From positions 124,001 to 188,000 of the forward strand of contig CAVOTL010000007.1 in assembly GCA_963699345.1 (NCBI GenBank): a DNA stretch of 64,000 nucleotides, in the 5' to 3' direction. Numbering within the stretch: position 1 is the stretch's first letter; each line of letters opens with the position of its first letter. The notes below the pieces were generated by a model. That model was not told the DNA's origin and did not search any database. It saw only the letters and a list, made by a program, of their open reading frames with translations. Shown here one piece after another: positions 17,586-26,459 of this stretch. The DNA is from Bog-756 sp963699345. Lineage in GTDB: Bacteria; Actinomycetota; Acidimicrobiia; Acidimicrobiales; RAAP-2. The translations under genes and the position numbers were made by a program.

Positions 17586-18422
17586 TTAGCCAGGGGGCGG
17601 GACCGGGTCCGTCCCCGGCCCGCCGGGTCCCCCGTCGGTCCCGGCGACGTCGTCGGCGGGCACCGCGGCGGCGGCCAGGCCCCGCACCTCGTCGAAGGTC
17701 AGGGGCCGGTAGGAGCCGGGCGGCAGGGACGGGTCGGCCAGCGGGCCGATCCGGGTCCGCACCAGGCGCACGACGGGGTGGCCGACGGCGTCGCCCATGC
17801 GTCGGATCTGGCGGTTCCGGCCCTCGTGGATGACCATGCGCAGCAGGTTGGGCGCCACGACCGACACCCGCGCCGGGGCCGTCCTGCCGTCCTCCAGGTC
17901 GACCCCCTCGCGCAGCTTGCGCACCGCGGCCGGCGCCGGCTCGCCCTCCACCTGGACCAGGTACTCCTTGGGCACGCCGTAGGAGGGGTGGGTGAGCCGG
18001 TGGGTCAGTTCGCCGTCGTTGGTGACGACGAGGAGCCCCTCGGAGTCCATGTCCAGCCTCCCGACGGGGTACACGCGGGGTTCGGGCGGCACCAGTCCCA
18101 CCACGGTGGGACGGTCGTGGGTGTCCTCGGCCGTCGAGACCACGCCGGCCGGCTTGTTGACGAGGTAGTGCACGAGTCCCGGCCGCACCGGCAGGGGCAC
18201 CCCGTCCAACTCGATGACGTCCACCTCGGGGTCGACCCGGCGCCCGAGCACGGGCACCTCCCCGTTGACGGTCACCCGCCCGTCGACGATGAGGTCCTCG
18301 CAGACCCGCCGGGAGCCCACGCCGGTGCGGGCCAGCACCTTCTGCAGGCGCTCGCCGGTGTGGAGCGTGGCCCCACCGCCCGGATCCCCCTCGTCGCCCT
18401 CGTCCCGTCCGCCCTCAGGCAT
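17586..18422 (-). CDS. rluB: rRNA pseudouridine synthase RluB-like
   Basis: The 278-residue protein has an N-terminal S4 RNA-binding domain (GERLQKVLARTGVGSRRVCEDLIVDGRV...). A pseudouridine synthase domain of the RsuA/RluB group follows, with the catalytic aspartate in VGRLDMDSEGLLVVTNDG and the later HEGRNRQIRRM. It most likely modifies 23S rRNA. The tail is Pro/Gly-rich and not conserved. The ATG at 18422 overlaps the scpB stop by 8 nt, the usual scpA-scpB-rluB order. Confidence 0.93.
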   Translation of the reverse strand: MPEGGRDEGDEGDPGGGATLHTGERLQKVLARTGVGSRRVCEDLIVDGRVTVNGEVPVLGRRVDPEVDVIELDGVPLPVRPGLVHYLVNKPAGVVSTAEDTHDRPTVVGLVPPEPRVYPVGRLDMDSEGLLVVTNDGELTHRLTHPSYGVPKEYLVQVEGEPAPAAVRKLREGVDLEDGRTAPARVSVVAPNLLRMVIHEGRNRQIRRMGDAVGHPVVRLVRTRIGPLADPSLPPGSYRPLTFDEVRGLAAAAVPADDVAGTDGGPGGPGTDPVPPPG

Positions 18423-18987
18423 CGGAGACCGGGCGCATCTGCTCCTCGAGCTCGGCCAGGGCCTCGGGCCCGGGCAACAGGTCCTCCACGGGGGGCAGCT
18501 GGTCCAGGCGGTCGAGGCCCAGCCGCTCCAGGAAGGCGTCCGTGGTGGCGTAGAGGACGGCCTGCCCCGGTCCGGTGGCCCGTCCGACCGGGGTGATGTA
18601 CCCACGGTGTTCGAGGAGGCGGACGACGCCGTCCACGTTCACCCCCCGCAATGCGGCCACCTGGGCGCGGCTGACGGGCTGCTTGTAGGCCACGATGGCC
18701 AGGGTCTCGAGGGCGGCGGCCGAGAGCCGCGACGACACCCCGACGTTGGCGAAGCGCTCGACGTAGGGGGCGAGGTCGGGATGCGTCTGGATCCGCAGTC
18801 CGCCGGCGATGCGCACCACCTCGAACCCCCGCTCCCCGTCCCGGCACGACTCGATGAGCTCGTCGCAGATCGGGTCGATGCGCTCGACGGGGAGTTCGAG
18901 GAGTTCGGCGAGCAGACCGGGGGGGACGGGCTCGACGGCCACGATCAGGACGGCCTCGACCGCCCGCGCTTCGGGGGAGAGGGGCAT
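18415..18987 (-). CDS. scpB: Segregation and condensation protein B
   Basis: ScpB, with ScpA, is an accessory subunit of the SMC condensin complex. The 190-residue protein has two winged-helix domains, seen in RLSAAALETLAIVAYKQPVSRAQVAALRGVNVDGVVRLLEHRGYI. It starts at ATG 18987, 3 nt after the scpA stop. The length is typical. Confidence 0.94.
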   Translation of the reverse strand: MPLSPEARAVEAVLIVAVEPVPPGLLAELLELPVERIDPICDELIESCRDGERGFEVVRIAGGLRIQTHPDLAPYVERFANVGVSSRLSAAALETLAIVAYKQPVSRAQVAALRGVNVDGVVRLLEHRGYITPVGRATGPGQAVLYATTDAFLERLGLDRLDQLPPVEDLLPGPEALAELEEQMRPVSDA

Positions 18988-18990
18988 TGT

Positions 18991-19773
18991 TCAGCCCTCG
19001 TACTCGTCGGTCGGCCCGAGGCCGGCGGACACGAACTCGGGGGCGCCGGGCACCCACTCGACGGCCAGGTCGCCGAAGGTGTGACCCTGGTCGAGGGAGA
19101 CCCGGCCCTGCTTGCACAGCTCCAACAGCGCCAGGAACCGCACGATGATCTCGATCCGGGACGTCAGGTGGCCGGTGAGCTCCCGGAAGGTGGCGGGTCC
19201 CGAGCGGGGCAGCCGGAGGGCCAGCTCGGCCACCGCGTCGGCCACGGTGACGGCGTCCACGGTCACGTGGTAGAGGTCGACGACCGGGGCCGGTCGCTCC
19301 GCCGTCGCCCGCATGAAGGCCGCGGCCACCTGGTCCGGGGTGACCCCCTCCAGCAGGTCGGGGGCCCGGACCACCAGGTCCGGATCCAGGCCGGCGGTGC
19401 GGGGCACCGAGCGGGCGGCCTGCTCGATCAACAGCGCGAACCCGTCGGCCGCGGCCGAGTAGGCCTGGCACTCGAGGAGCCGGGCCAGGAGCAGATCGCG
19501 CTCCTCCCACCCGACGAGCTCCTCGTCGGGTTCGACGTCGCCGCTCCCGGGCAGCAGGCGCCGGGACTTGAGTTCGATGAGGACGGCGGCCACGACCAGG
19601 AACTCGGAGAGCACCTGCAGGTCGACGGTGTCCCACGAGGCCACCTCGGCCACGAAGGCGTCGACGACCTCGGCCAGGGGAACCTCGAAGATGTCCACCT
19701 GATGGCTGTTGACCAGCTGCAGGAGGACGTCGACGGGGCCCTGGTAGACGGGGGTCGAGACGGTGGCGCTCAC
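18991..19773 (-). CDS. scpA: Segregation and condensation protein A
   Basis: ScpA is the kleisin that bridges SMC heads. The 260-residue protein begins with the typical YQGPVDVLLQLVNSHQVDIFEVPLAEV. The region ending FLVVAAVLIELKSRRLLP completes the N-terminal helical domain, and the C-terminal winged helix includes VRFLALLELCKQGRV. The usual FEGPL is YQGPV here. I chose the GTG at 19773: upstream codons in frame encode a Trp/Pro-rich stretch that is not part of the family. Confidence 0.94.
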   Translation of the reverse strand: MSATVSTPVYQGPVDVLLQLVNSHQVDIFEVPLAEVVDAFVAEVASWDTVDLQVLSEFLVVAAVLIELKSRRLLPGSGDVEPDEELVGWEERDLLLARLLECQAYSAAADGFALLIEQAARSVPRTAGLDPDLVVRAPDLLEGVTPDQVAAAFMRATAERPAPVVDLYHVTVDAVTVADAVAELALRLPRSGPATFRELTGHLTSRIEIIVRFLALLELCKQGRVSLDQGHTFGDLAVEWVPGAPEFVSAGLGPTDEYEG

Positions 19774-19861
19774 GGGTCCCGACGTTACCGGGTGCGACGG
19801 GCGCCATCGTGCACCGGGGTCCCGACCCCACGGTGGCCACCGGGGGTCGCCGGCCAGGACG

Positions 19862-19867
19862 TACGAT
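19862..19867 (+). promoter_or_regulatory. Putative leaderless -10 box of trpS
   Basis: TACGAT fits TANNNT and ends 9 nt before the trpS ATG at 19877. No ribosome-binding sequence is visible in the gap. Confidence 0.35.
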
Positions 19868-19876
19868 GTCCCACTC

Positions 19877-20860
19877 ATGGCACGTGTGCTCTCCGGAATC
19901 CAGCCCAGCGGCGACCTCCACCTCGGCAACTACCTGGGGGCGATCCGCAATTGGGTGGCTGACCAGGACGACCACGACGCCCTGTACTGCGTGGTCGACC
20001 TGCACGCCCTGACCCTGGACATCGACCCCGCCGACCTGCGGGCCCGCACCCACGACACCGCGCTCGACCTCCTCGCCGCCGGCCTCGATCCCGAGCGGTG
20101 CACGCTCTTCGTCCAGAGCCACGTGGTCGAGCACACCCAGATGGCCTGGCTGCTCGAGTGCACCGCCACCATGGGCGAGCTGCAGCGCATGACCCAGTTC
20201 AAGGAGAAGAGCGGGGGCAGGGAATCGGTGCGGGTCGGACTGTTCACCTACCCCGTACTGATGGCGTCCGACATCGTCCTCTACGACGCCGAGCGGGTCC
20301 CGGTGGGTGACGACCAGCGCCAGCACCTCGAACTCGCCCGGGACGTCGCCATCCGCTTCAACCACCGGTTCGGCGACACCCTGGTGGTGCCCGAGGCGGC
20401 GATCCCGGCCGCCGGGGCCCGGGTCATGGACCTCCAGCATCCCGACCGGAAGATGTCCAAGTCGCTCAACTCGCCGCTCGGCACCGTCCTGGTCCACGAC
20501 GACCCGGCCGAGGTGACCCGCAAGATCAAGAAGGCGGTGACCGACGCCGACGGCGAGGTGCGCTACGACCCCGCCACGAAGCCGGGCGTCTCCAACCTGC
20601 TCGAGCTGCTCGGCGCGGCCACCGACCGCGACCCCAAGGAGGTGGCGGGCGGTTACGAGCGCTACGGCGACCTGAAGGCCGACACCGCCGAGGCCCTCGT
20701 CGAGCTGCTGCGGCCCGTCCAGGAGCGCCGCGCGGCGCTGGCCGCCGACCCGGGGGCGGTGGCCGAGCTGCTGGCCCGGGGGGCGGCCAAGGCCACCGGG
20801 TTGGCCTCGGTCACGTACCGGCGGGCGTCGGAGGCGGTCGGGCTGCTCGGACCGGCATGA
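19877..20860 (+). CDS. trpS: Tryptophanyl-tRNA synthetase
   Basis: TrpS is a class I tRNA synthetase that loads tryptophan onto its tRNA. The HIGH motif appears as HLGN (15-18) and KMSKS is at 192-196. The sequence GIQPSGDLHLGNYLGA is characteristic of TrpS. The 327-residue length is normal. The stop overlaps the next start (ATGA), so trpS heads an operon with a membrane glycosyltransferase-type gene. Confidence 0.97.
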   Translation: MARVLSGIQPSGDLHLGNYLGAIRNWVADQDDHDALYCVVDLHALTLDIDPADLRARTHDTALDLLAAGLDPERCTLFVQSHVVEHTQMAWLLECTATMGELQRMTQFKEKSGGRESVRVGLFTYPVLMASDIVLYDAERVPVGDDQRQHLELARDVAIRFNHRFGDTLVVPEAAIPAAGARVMDLQHPDRKMSKSLNSPLGTVLVHDDPAEVTRKIKKAVTDADGEVRYDPATKPGVSNLLELLGAATDRDPKEVAGGYERYGDLKADTAEALVELLRPVQERRAALAADPGAVAELLARGAAKATGLASVTYRRASEAVGLLGPA

Positions 20861-22053
20861 GCACGTCACCTCCCACCGTGGCGGAGGATCCCGCCCCGGC
20901 TGCGGACGGATCGGACCCGGCGGCCTCGGCCGCCCCGGACCCGCCCCCCGGTGGAAGGGTCCGCTGGTTCCTCCGCCTCTCGCTCCGGCCGGTGCTGCTC
21001 TACCTGGTGTCACGCGGGGGGATGCTGCTGGTGGCGAGCGCCACCTCGTCGGACCGGCACCAGTCACTGGCGAGCAGCCTGACGGTGTGGGACAGCTCGT
21101 GGTACCTGTCGATCGCCCGGGGCGGTTACGTCAGCCACATCCCGCCGGGCCACGGCAACCCGGCCCAGTCCAATCTCGGCTTCTTCCCGCTGCTGCCCCT
21201 GCTGATCCGGTCCACCCACGAGGTCACCCGCTTCGGCTACTCCGTGTCGGGGCTCCTGACCGTGTTCGGGCTGGCGCTGGCCGCCACCGTCGCCGTGTGG
21301 TGGATGCTGCGGGACGTCTTCGGCCCGACCGGGGCGGACCGCGGGACCGCCCTGGTGGTCTTCTCCCCGGGCGCGCTGGTGCTCAGCTTCGTCTACTCCG
21401 AGGCGGCGACGGTACTGCTCGTGGCCGCCACACTCCTCCTCCTGCGCCGCCACCGGTGGGTGGCGGCGGGAGTGTGCGCCGCCCTGGCCACCGCGGCCGA
21501 CCCGGTGACGGCGGCGGTCATCGTGCCCTGCGTGGTGGCCGCGTACATCGCCGTCCGCGACCGCCGGGAGTGGCGGTCGCTGTGGGCGCCGGTGCTCGCC
21601 CCCCTCGGGATCGGCTCCTTCTTCGTGTACCTGTGGGCCCACACCGGGACCCCCTTCGAGTACTTCCGGGCCCAGCGGGCCGGCTGGCAGGGTGGGACGT
21701 ACTTCGGTGGTATCCCGGTCGCCTTCTGGCATCTGTTCACCCACTTCTTCGCCGATCCGGACTACGCCGTCAAGGCCGTGTCGGTGGTGGTGTGTGGGGG
21801 GCTCCTGGTGATCTTCTTCCGGGCCCGGCCGCCGGCCACGTGGGTCGGCTACGTGATCGCCGTGCTGTTCCTCGGGGCCGTCTCGCCGGTCATCGGGGTG
21901 ACGCCCCGTCTGCTGTTGCGCGGCTTCCCCCTGCTCGGCGTGGTGGGGGCCAAGCTGCCCCCGTTGTGGTTCGAAGCCGTGCTGGGCCTGTCCGCCCTCG
22001 GCATGGCCGCACTCGGGATGATGGCCATGGGCGGACCCCTGTGGACGCCGTGA
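20857..22053 (+). CDS. PIG-V-like membrane mannosyltransferase
   Basis: This 398-residue protein has about nine hydrophobic segments after a Pro/Asp-rich cytoplasmic leader. The pattern matches the GPI mannosyltransferase 2 (PIG-V) superfamily found in actinobacteria. WDSSWYLSIARGGY provides the conserved acidic loop, QSNLGFFPLLPLLIR follows, and there is an SFVYSEAATVLL helix. A GT-C enzyme using a polyprenyl-phosphate sugar is likely. A related protein is encoded at 25182-26459. Acceptor and sugar are unknown. Confidence 0.78.
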   Translation: MSTSPPTVAEDPAPAADGSDPAASAAPDPPPGGRVRWFLRLSLRPVLLYLVSRGGMLLVASATSSDRHQSLASSLTVWDSSWYLSIARGGYVSHIPPGHGNPAQSNLGFFPLLPLLIRSTHEVTRFGYSVSGLLTVFGLALAATVAVWWMLRDVFGPTGADRGTALVVFSPGALVLSFVYSEAATVLLVAATLLLLRRHRWVAAGVCAALATAADPVTAAVIVPCVVAAYIAVRDRREWRSLWAPVLAPLGIGSFFVYLWAHTGTPFEYFRAQRAGWQGGTYFGGIPVAFWHLFTHFFADPDYAVKAVSVVVCGGLLVIFFRARPPATWVGYVIAVLFLGAVSPVIGVTPRLLLRGFPLLGVVGAKLPPLWFEAVLGLSALGMAALGMMAMGGPLWTP

Positions 22054-22084
22054 CCCGGGTCCGGACGCGGCCCCGGGACGCACG

Positions 22085-23435
22085 ATGAGCGACCGGACCG
22101 GGGTGGCGTCGGAAGCCACCGAGACCGGGCCGGACCGCCCCGATCCCGATCCCGGTCCGGCCGAGGGCCCCGTCGGGCGGCTGACGGCGGCGGCCCGCAC
22201 CGCGCCGTCGCGCCGTTGGGTCACGGTGGCGTCGGTCGTCGGGGCGCTGTCGGCGGCGTGGTGCCTGGTCGACGTGTGGAGCCGCACCTGGCACCAGTAC
22301 CAGCTGGACCTGGCCGTGTACGTTCTGGGCGCCCACCACCTGGTGGACGGGCGCCTGTACACCGTCTCGCTCCCCACCACGCCCCATCTGCCGTTCACCT
22401 ACCCGCCCATCGCCGCCCTGGCCTTCCTGCCGCTCGCCCCGCTCCCCCGCCAGGCGGGGGAGCTCGTCTGGGCGGCCGTCAACATCGCCTGCCTCTACGC
22501 CGTCATCGTGCTGTCCCTGCGGGCGGTGGTCCCGGGGATCGACCGGACCCGGCTGCTCCTCGGGTCCCTCTGGGTGCTCGGGCCGACCATGCTGTTGGAG
22601 CCGGTGTGGCTGACGTTCTTCTTCGGGCAGATCAACCTCGTCCTGTGTGCGGCCATCCTGGCCGACCTGACCCTCGTCCTGCGGGTGGGCGACCGCACGC
22701 TGCCGCGGGGCGTCCTGCTCGGCATCGAGCGCGGCCATCAAACTCATCCCGCTGGTGTTCCTCCCCTACCTCTTCCTGACCCGCCAGTTCCGGGCCGCCT
22801 GGACCTCCCTCGCCGCCTTCGTCGGGGCGACCGTCGTGGCTCTGGCGGTCAACCCGGGGGTGACCTGGTCCTACTTCACCAAGTACGCCACCGACGCCCA
22901 ACGGGTCGGCGGTGTCTTCTTCATCAGCAATCAGAGCCTGCGGGGGTCGGTGGACCGCCTCGCCCACCGGAGTGTCCCGGTCCCGCTGGTGACGGCGGCC
23001 GAGGGTCTCGTGCTGGTGGGGGGCATCGCCCTCGCCGCCTGGGCCTACCGGGCGTCGTCCCCGTTCCTCGGGATCCTGGTCTGCGCCACCACCGGGATGG
23101 TGGTGTCCCCCATCACCTGGGAGCACCACCTGGTGTGGGTGGTGCCCATGCTGGCGTGGCTGACCCTGGCGCCGGACCGGCCGGCCGGCGGGCCGGTGTG
23201 GGCCGCGGCGGCGGCCGGGGTCCTGGTGTGGGCCCCGTTGCTCCGGGTGCCCTCGGGAGGCGACAACGAGCTGCACGAACACGGCTGGCAGCTGCTGATC
23301 GGGCAGTCGTTCTTCGGCCTGCTGGCCGCCTTCCTGATCGGCATCGCCGTCCTGCTGGCCGTCCGCCGCCGGCGTCCGGCCCCGGGGGTCAGTGACCCAC
23401 GACGCCCAGCGTCCAGGGTCGGGGCGGCGACGTAG
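22085..23435 (+). CDS. GT87-family membrane glycosyltransferase (apparent frameshift)
   Basis: Joined over one frameshift, this is a protein of about 449 residues with roughly ten membrane helices. LDLAVYVLGAHHLVDGRLYTV and FTYPPIAALAFLPLAPLP are the lumenal-loop signature of the GT87 polyprenol-phosphomannose mannosyltransferases. The second part has AIKLIPLVFLPYLFLTRQFRAA and SPITWEHHLVWVVP. The frame changes at about 22725-22742, between GVLLGI and AIKLIP. The exact missing or extra bases are unclear here. The 3' end overlaps the convergent gene by 47 nt. Confidence 0.8.
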
Positions 23436-25185
23436 AGAGCGCATCGGGGGCCGTGGTGTAGACCGCCACCAGCCACCACTGCCCGTGCGAGGGCGTCGAC
23501 GTGGCCCGGCTGGGTTCGATCGTGAACTGCGTGACCGCACCGGGAGCGACGGGGTCCTCGCCACGGTCGACCGTCGAACGCCAGAAGGCGCCCGGATGGC
23601 CGCCCCCCGACGTCACCATGAATCGCGGGGTCAACGAGGCACCCGAGGTGTTGTGGACGGAGACGTCGACGGCCCGGAACCACTGCCCGCCGTCGAGGGT
23701 GGCCACCCCCGCCACCCGCAGTCCGTCCACCGCCACGTCGAGGGGTGCGGTGGTGAAGGCGACGACGAGCAGGCCCGCCACGCCGAGCGTGGGGACCGCC
23801 ACGGCCAGGCGGGCGGCCCAGGGTCGGCGGTCGGCCCAGGTCGGTGCCGGGGTCGCCATCGGCAGGGGACGGAGGGAGGCCGCCGCCACCAGGGCGGCCG
23901 GCACGAAGTCGGTCAGGTAGTTGGCCAGGCTCCGGTCGGGGACGAACAGGGCCAACGGGACGAGGAACAGCCAGGCCCGCCGCAGCCGGGGCTCCCACAG
24001 GCCGAAGGCGACGACCAGGACCACCAGGGCGAGGGCGCCCGCCGCCGACATCCATGCCAGCACCACTCCGCCGGTCAGGCCGTGGAGGGCCAGGGCGACG
24101 AGTCCCTGCCCGTCGGCCACCAGGGGATCGACCATGGGGAGGAACGTGCCGGTGACCCAGGCCGACGGCGACCAGACCAGGAACGGGAGGTTCACCAGGA
24201 GGAAGGTGGCGAGCACGATGGCGCCGTAGCGCGCGGCGGGTCCGATCCCCGCGAGCCGTCCGCCCGGGCCGGCTCGCCGGGACTCGCAGGCCACGCCGAC
24301 GAGCAGGAAGGGCACGCAGAACCACGGGGACTGTTTGACCGAGCAGGCGATGCCGAGGCTGACCGGACCGACCCAGGCCGGCAGCCACGCCACCGCGCGC
24401 TGCGGCCACCGGTCCCACCGCCAGACGGCGACCACCAGGAACGGCACGAACAGGGCGTCGGTCCCCCCGCTGGAGAAGGCGCCGGCGAACACGCCGGTCA
24501 GGAGCAGCGTGGGCGCCAGCCAGCGGAGGGCGGAGGGGAGCATGCAGAAGACGAGGACGGCGGTCACGAGCCAGGCCGCCAGGTCCACCCAGTCGCTCAC
24601 CATGTGGGTGAGGCCGAGGGCCATGACCGGCGCCTGGAGCAGGAAGGAGCCCGCCGGATAGGAGACGCTGAGGGTGTGGGCGCCGTCCACCTGGTAGGTC
24701 CAGAAGTCGGCGGCCGGGTGGAGCAGGTGGGCGGCGGCCTGCATGGACGACGTGTACGGATCGTGCCCGTCGAGCAGGAGGCGGGTGGCCACCTGGTTGA
24801 ACGCCGCGGAGTCCGTCGCGTAGAAGTGGCGGTCGTGGATGCCCGCCCCCTGGATCACGGCCACGGTCACGAGGCCGACCCCGAGTCCGACCCACTGCAG
24901 GACGGCGGAGACGGGCCGACGGTCGGTCCACACCAGGACCGAGCCGACCAGGGCCACCAGGCTCAACAGGGGCCCGAAGAGGGCGGCCCACGGCCCGTCG
25001 CCCCACGAGCCCCAGAACTCCAACCCGGCGGCGAGCACGGCGAGCCACACCACCGACCAGGCGCACTGCTGCACCAGTTGGAGGGTGGGGTCGGCGGGGG
25101 CCTCCGGGGCCCGGTCGACCCCGGTGACCGGTCCGGCGTCCGGGCGCCCGTCGGGAGGACGGCCCGGCGGCGCGTCGACGATCAC
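23389..25185 (-). CDS. Large multi-spanning membrane protein, GT-C-like
   Basis: The 598-residue protein has about twelve hydrophobic helices. In a loop it shows FNQVATRLLLDGHDPYTSS and SVSYPAGSFLLQAPVMALG, reminiscent of GT-C glycosyltransferases acting on polyprenyl-linked sugars. GIACSVKQSPWFCVPFLLVG resembles the conserved Lys-Gln helix of such enzymes. The last 110 residues are a beta-rich extracytoplasmic domain with a His/Trp-rich end. It starts with GTG at 25185, overlapping the preceding stop (GTGA). The exact family is unknown. Confidence 0.65.
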   Translation of the reverse strand: MIVDAPPGRPPDGRPDAGPVTGVDRAPEAPADPTLQLVQQCAWSVVWLAVLAAGLEFWGSWGDGPWAALFGPLLSLVALVGSVLVWTDRRPVSAVLQWVGLGVGLVTVAVIQGAGIHDRHFYATDSAAFNQVATRLLLDGHDPYTSSMQAAAHLLHPAADFWTYQVDGAHTLSVSYPAGSFLLQAPVMALGLTHMVSDWVDLAAWLVTAVLVFCMLPSALRWLAPTLLLTGVFAGAFSSGGTDALFVPFLVVAVWRWDRWPQRAVAWLPAWVGPVSLGIACSVKQSPWFCVPFLLVGVACESRRAGPGGRLAGIGPAARYGAIVLATFLLVNLPFLVWSPSAWVTGTFLPMVDPLVADGQGLVALALHGLTGGVVLAWMSAAGALALVVLVVAFGLWEPRLRRAWLFLVPLALFVPDRSLANYLTDFVPAALVAAASLRPLPMATPAPTWADRRPWAARLAVAVPTLGVAGLLVVAFTTAPLDVAVDGLRVAGVATLDGGQWFRAVDVSVHNTSGASLTPRFMVTSGGGHPGAFWRSTVDRGEDPVAPGAVTQFTIEPSRATSTPSHGQWWLVAVYTTAPDALSTSPPRPWTLGVVGH

Positions 25186-26459
25186 GGGAACACCGCCCAC
25201 GAGCTGAACTCCAGCACCGACACGGCGATCAGCAGGGCGGCGGACACCACCACCAGCACCCGGTGGGTGCGGCCCTCGTAGCGGGTACCGGCGGCGATGA
25301 TCATCGGGAAGGCCAGCATCCAAAAGCGTGGCCGCAGTCCGACCGGCTGGGAGACGGCCGCCGCGCCGATGGCGCACAGGCCGTAGAGCAGGACGGGGGC
25401 CGGCTGGCGCTCGCGGAACATCAGGACGACGCCGATGACCGCCGCCACCGTCCCGAAGAAGAGGATCTGACCGGTGAGCGTGGGCGACAGCGGGTCCCGG
25501 AGGAAGGTCCCGAGGATCCGGAACGGGTAGCTCGGCGACGCGAAGCTGTGCCAGCCCCCGCGCTCGGTCAGCCGCCAGGCGTCGAGCGTCCCGGTGTGGA
25601 ACCGGAGGTAGGCCATGTAGGCCACGAAGCCGAGGGGGGCGAGCACGGGGGTGACCAGCGCGCCGAACCGGCGCTCGGTCCGGATCGACCGACCGGCACA
25701 CCAGAGGCAGCTCACCACGAAGGCCAGGGCCACCGGGGAGGCGGCGGTGGCCACCGCCCCGAGCAGGCCGGCCAGCCACCACCGGCCCCGCAGCAGGGCC
25801 AGGAGACCGAGCGACACGCAGGTGATGACGGTGCCCTCGGGATACCCGAGGCTGAACACGAAGGTCCCCGGGAACACCGCGAAGAGGAGGGCGGCCCGCC
25901 GCCCGGCGTCGTCCCCGGCCAGGTGGCGGGCGAGCAGGCCCACCCCGTAGACGGCGGTCGCCCCGGTGACGGCGCTCGCCACCAGGATCGACCATCCCGC
26001 CGGCAGGCCGGTGACGTCGAGGGCCCGGGCGACCAGCGGGAGCACCGGGAAGAAGGCGGTCGGGTTGGCGGCCACGTGGCCACCGACCTCGGGGAGGCGG
26101 GAGGGGTACCCGTGGCGGACGATCGCCAGGAACCACTCCCCGTCCCAGATGTCCAGCTTGGAGAGGAGGCCGACGTGGCTGGCGGCCGCCGTCACCGCCA
26201 TGGCGATCACCGTCGCCACCCGGAAGGCGGCGTAGACGGCCAGTGCCGTCCAGGGTACCCACCGGCCCGGAGGGGTCACCGGCGCCGGCGCGTCCCCCGG
26301 TGACGGGGTGGCCGCGTCGGTGGGGGTAGGTCCGGTCCCCCGGGCGGCCCGGTCGACCACCCGCGAGGCCTCCTCGACCACGCCGGGGCCGTCCACGCCG
26401 CTCGACCCGCGACCTTCCACGGTCCGCGACTCGGTGTCGGACTCCGGATCAGGCGGCAC
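25182..26459 (-). CDS. PIG-V-like membrane mannosyltransferase
   Basis: This 425-residue protein is related to the one at 20857-22053. A charged N-terminal 65 residues lead into about nine membrane helices, with LDIWDGEWFLAIVRHGYP, NPTAFFPVLPLVARAL and FSLGYPEGTVIT in the same order. Both belong to the PIG-V-like GT-C superfamily. It sits between the MptB-type gene (11 nt overlap) and the large membrane protein (4 nt overlap), so the three probably build one polymer. Confidence 0.78.
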   Translation of the reverse strand: MPPDPESDTESRTVEGRGSSGVDGPGVVEEASRVVDRAARGTGPTPTDAATPSPGDAPAPVTPPGRWVPWTALAVYAAFRVATVIAMAVTAAASHVGLLSKLDIWDGEWFLAIVRHGYPSRLPEVGGHVAANPTAFFPVLPLVARALDVTGLPAGWSILVASAVTGATAVYGVGLLARHLAGDDAGRRAALLFAVFPGTFVFSLGYPEGTVITCVSLGLLALLRGRWWLAGLLGAVATAASPVALAFVVSCLWCAGRSIRTERRFGALVTPVLAPLGFVAYMAYLRFHTGTLDAWRLTERGGWHSFASPSYPFRILGTFLRDPLSPTLTGQILFFGTVAAVIGVVLMFRERQPAPVLLYGLCAIGAAAVSQPVGLRPRFWMLAFPMIIAAGTRYEGRTHRVLVVVSAALLIAVSVLEFSSWAVFP

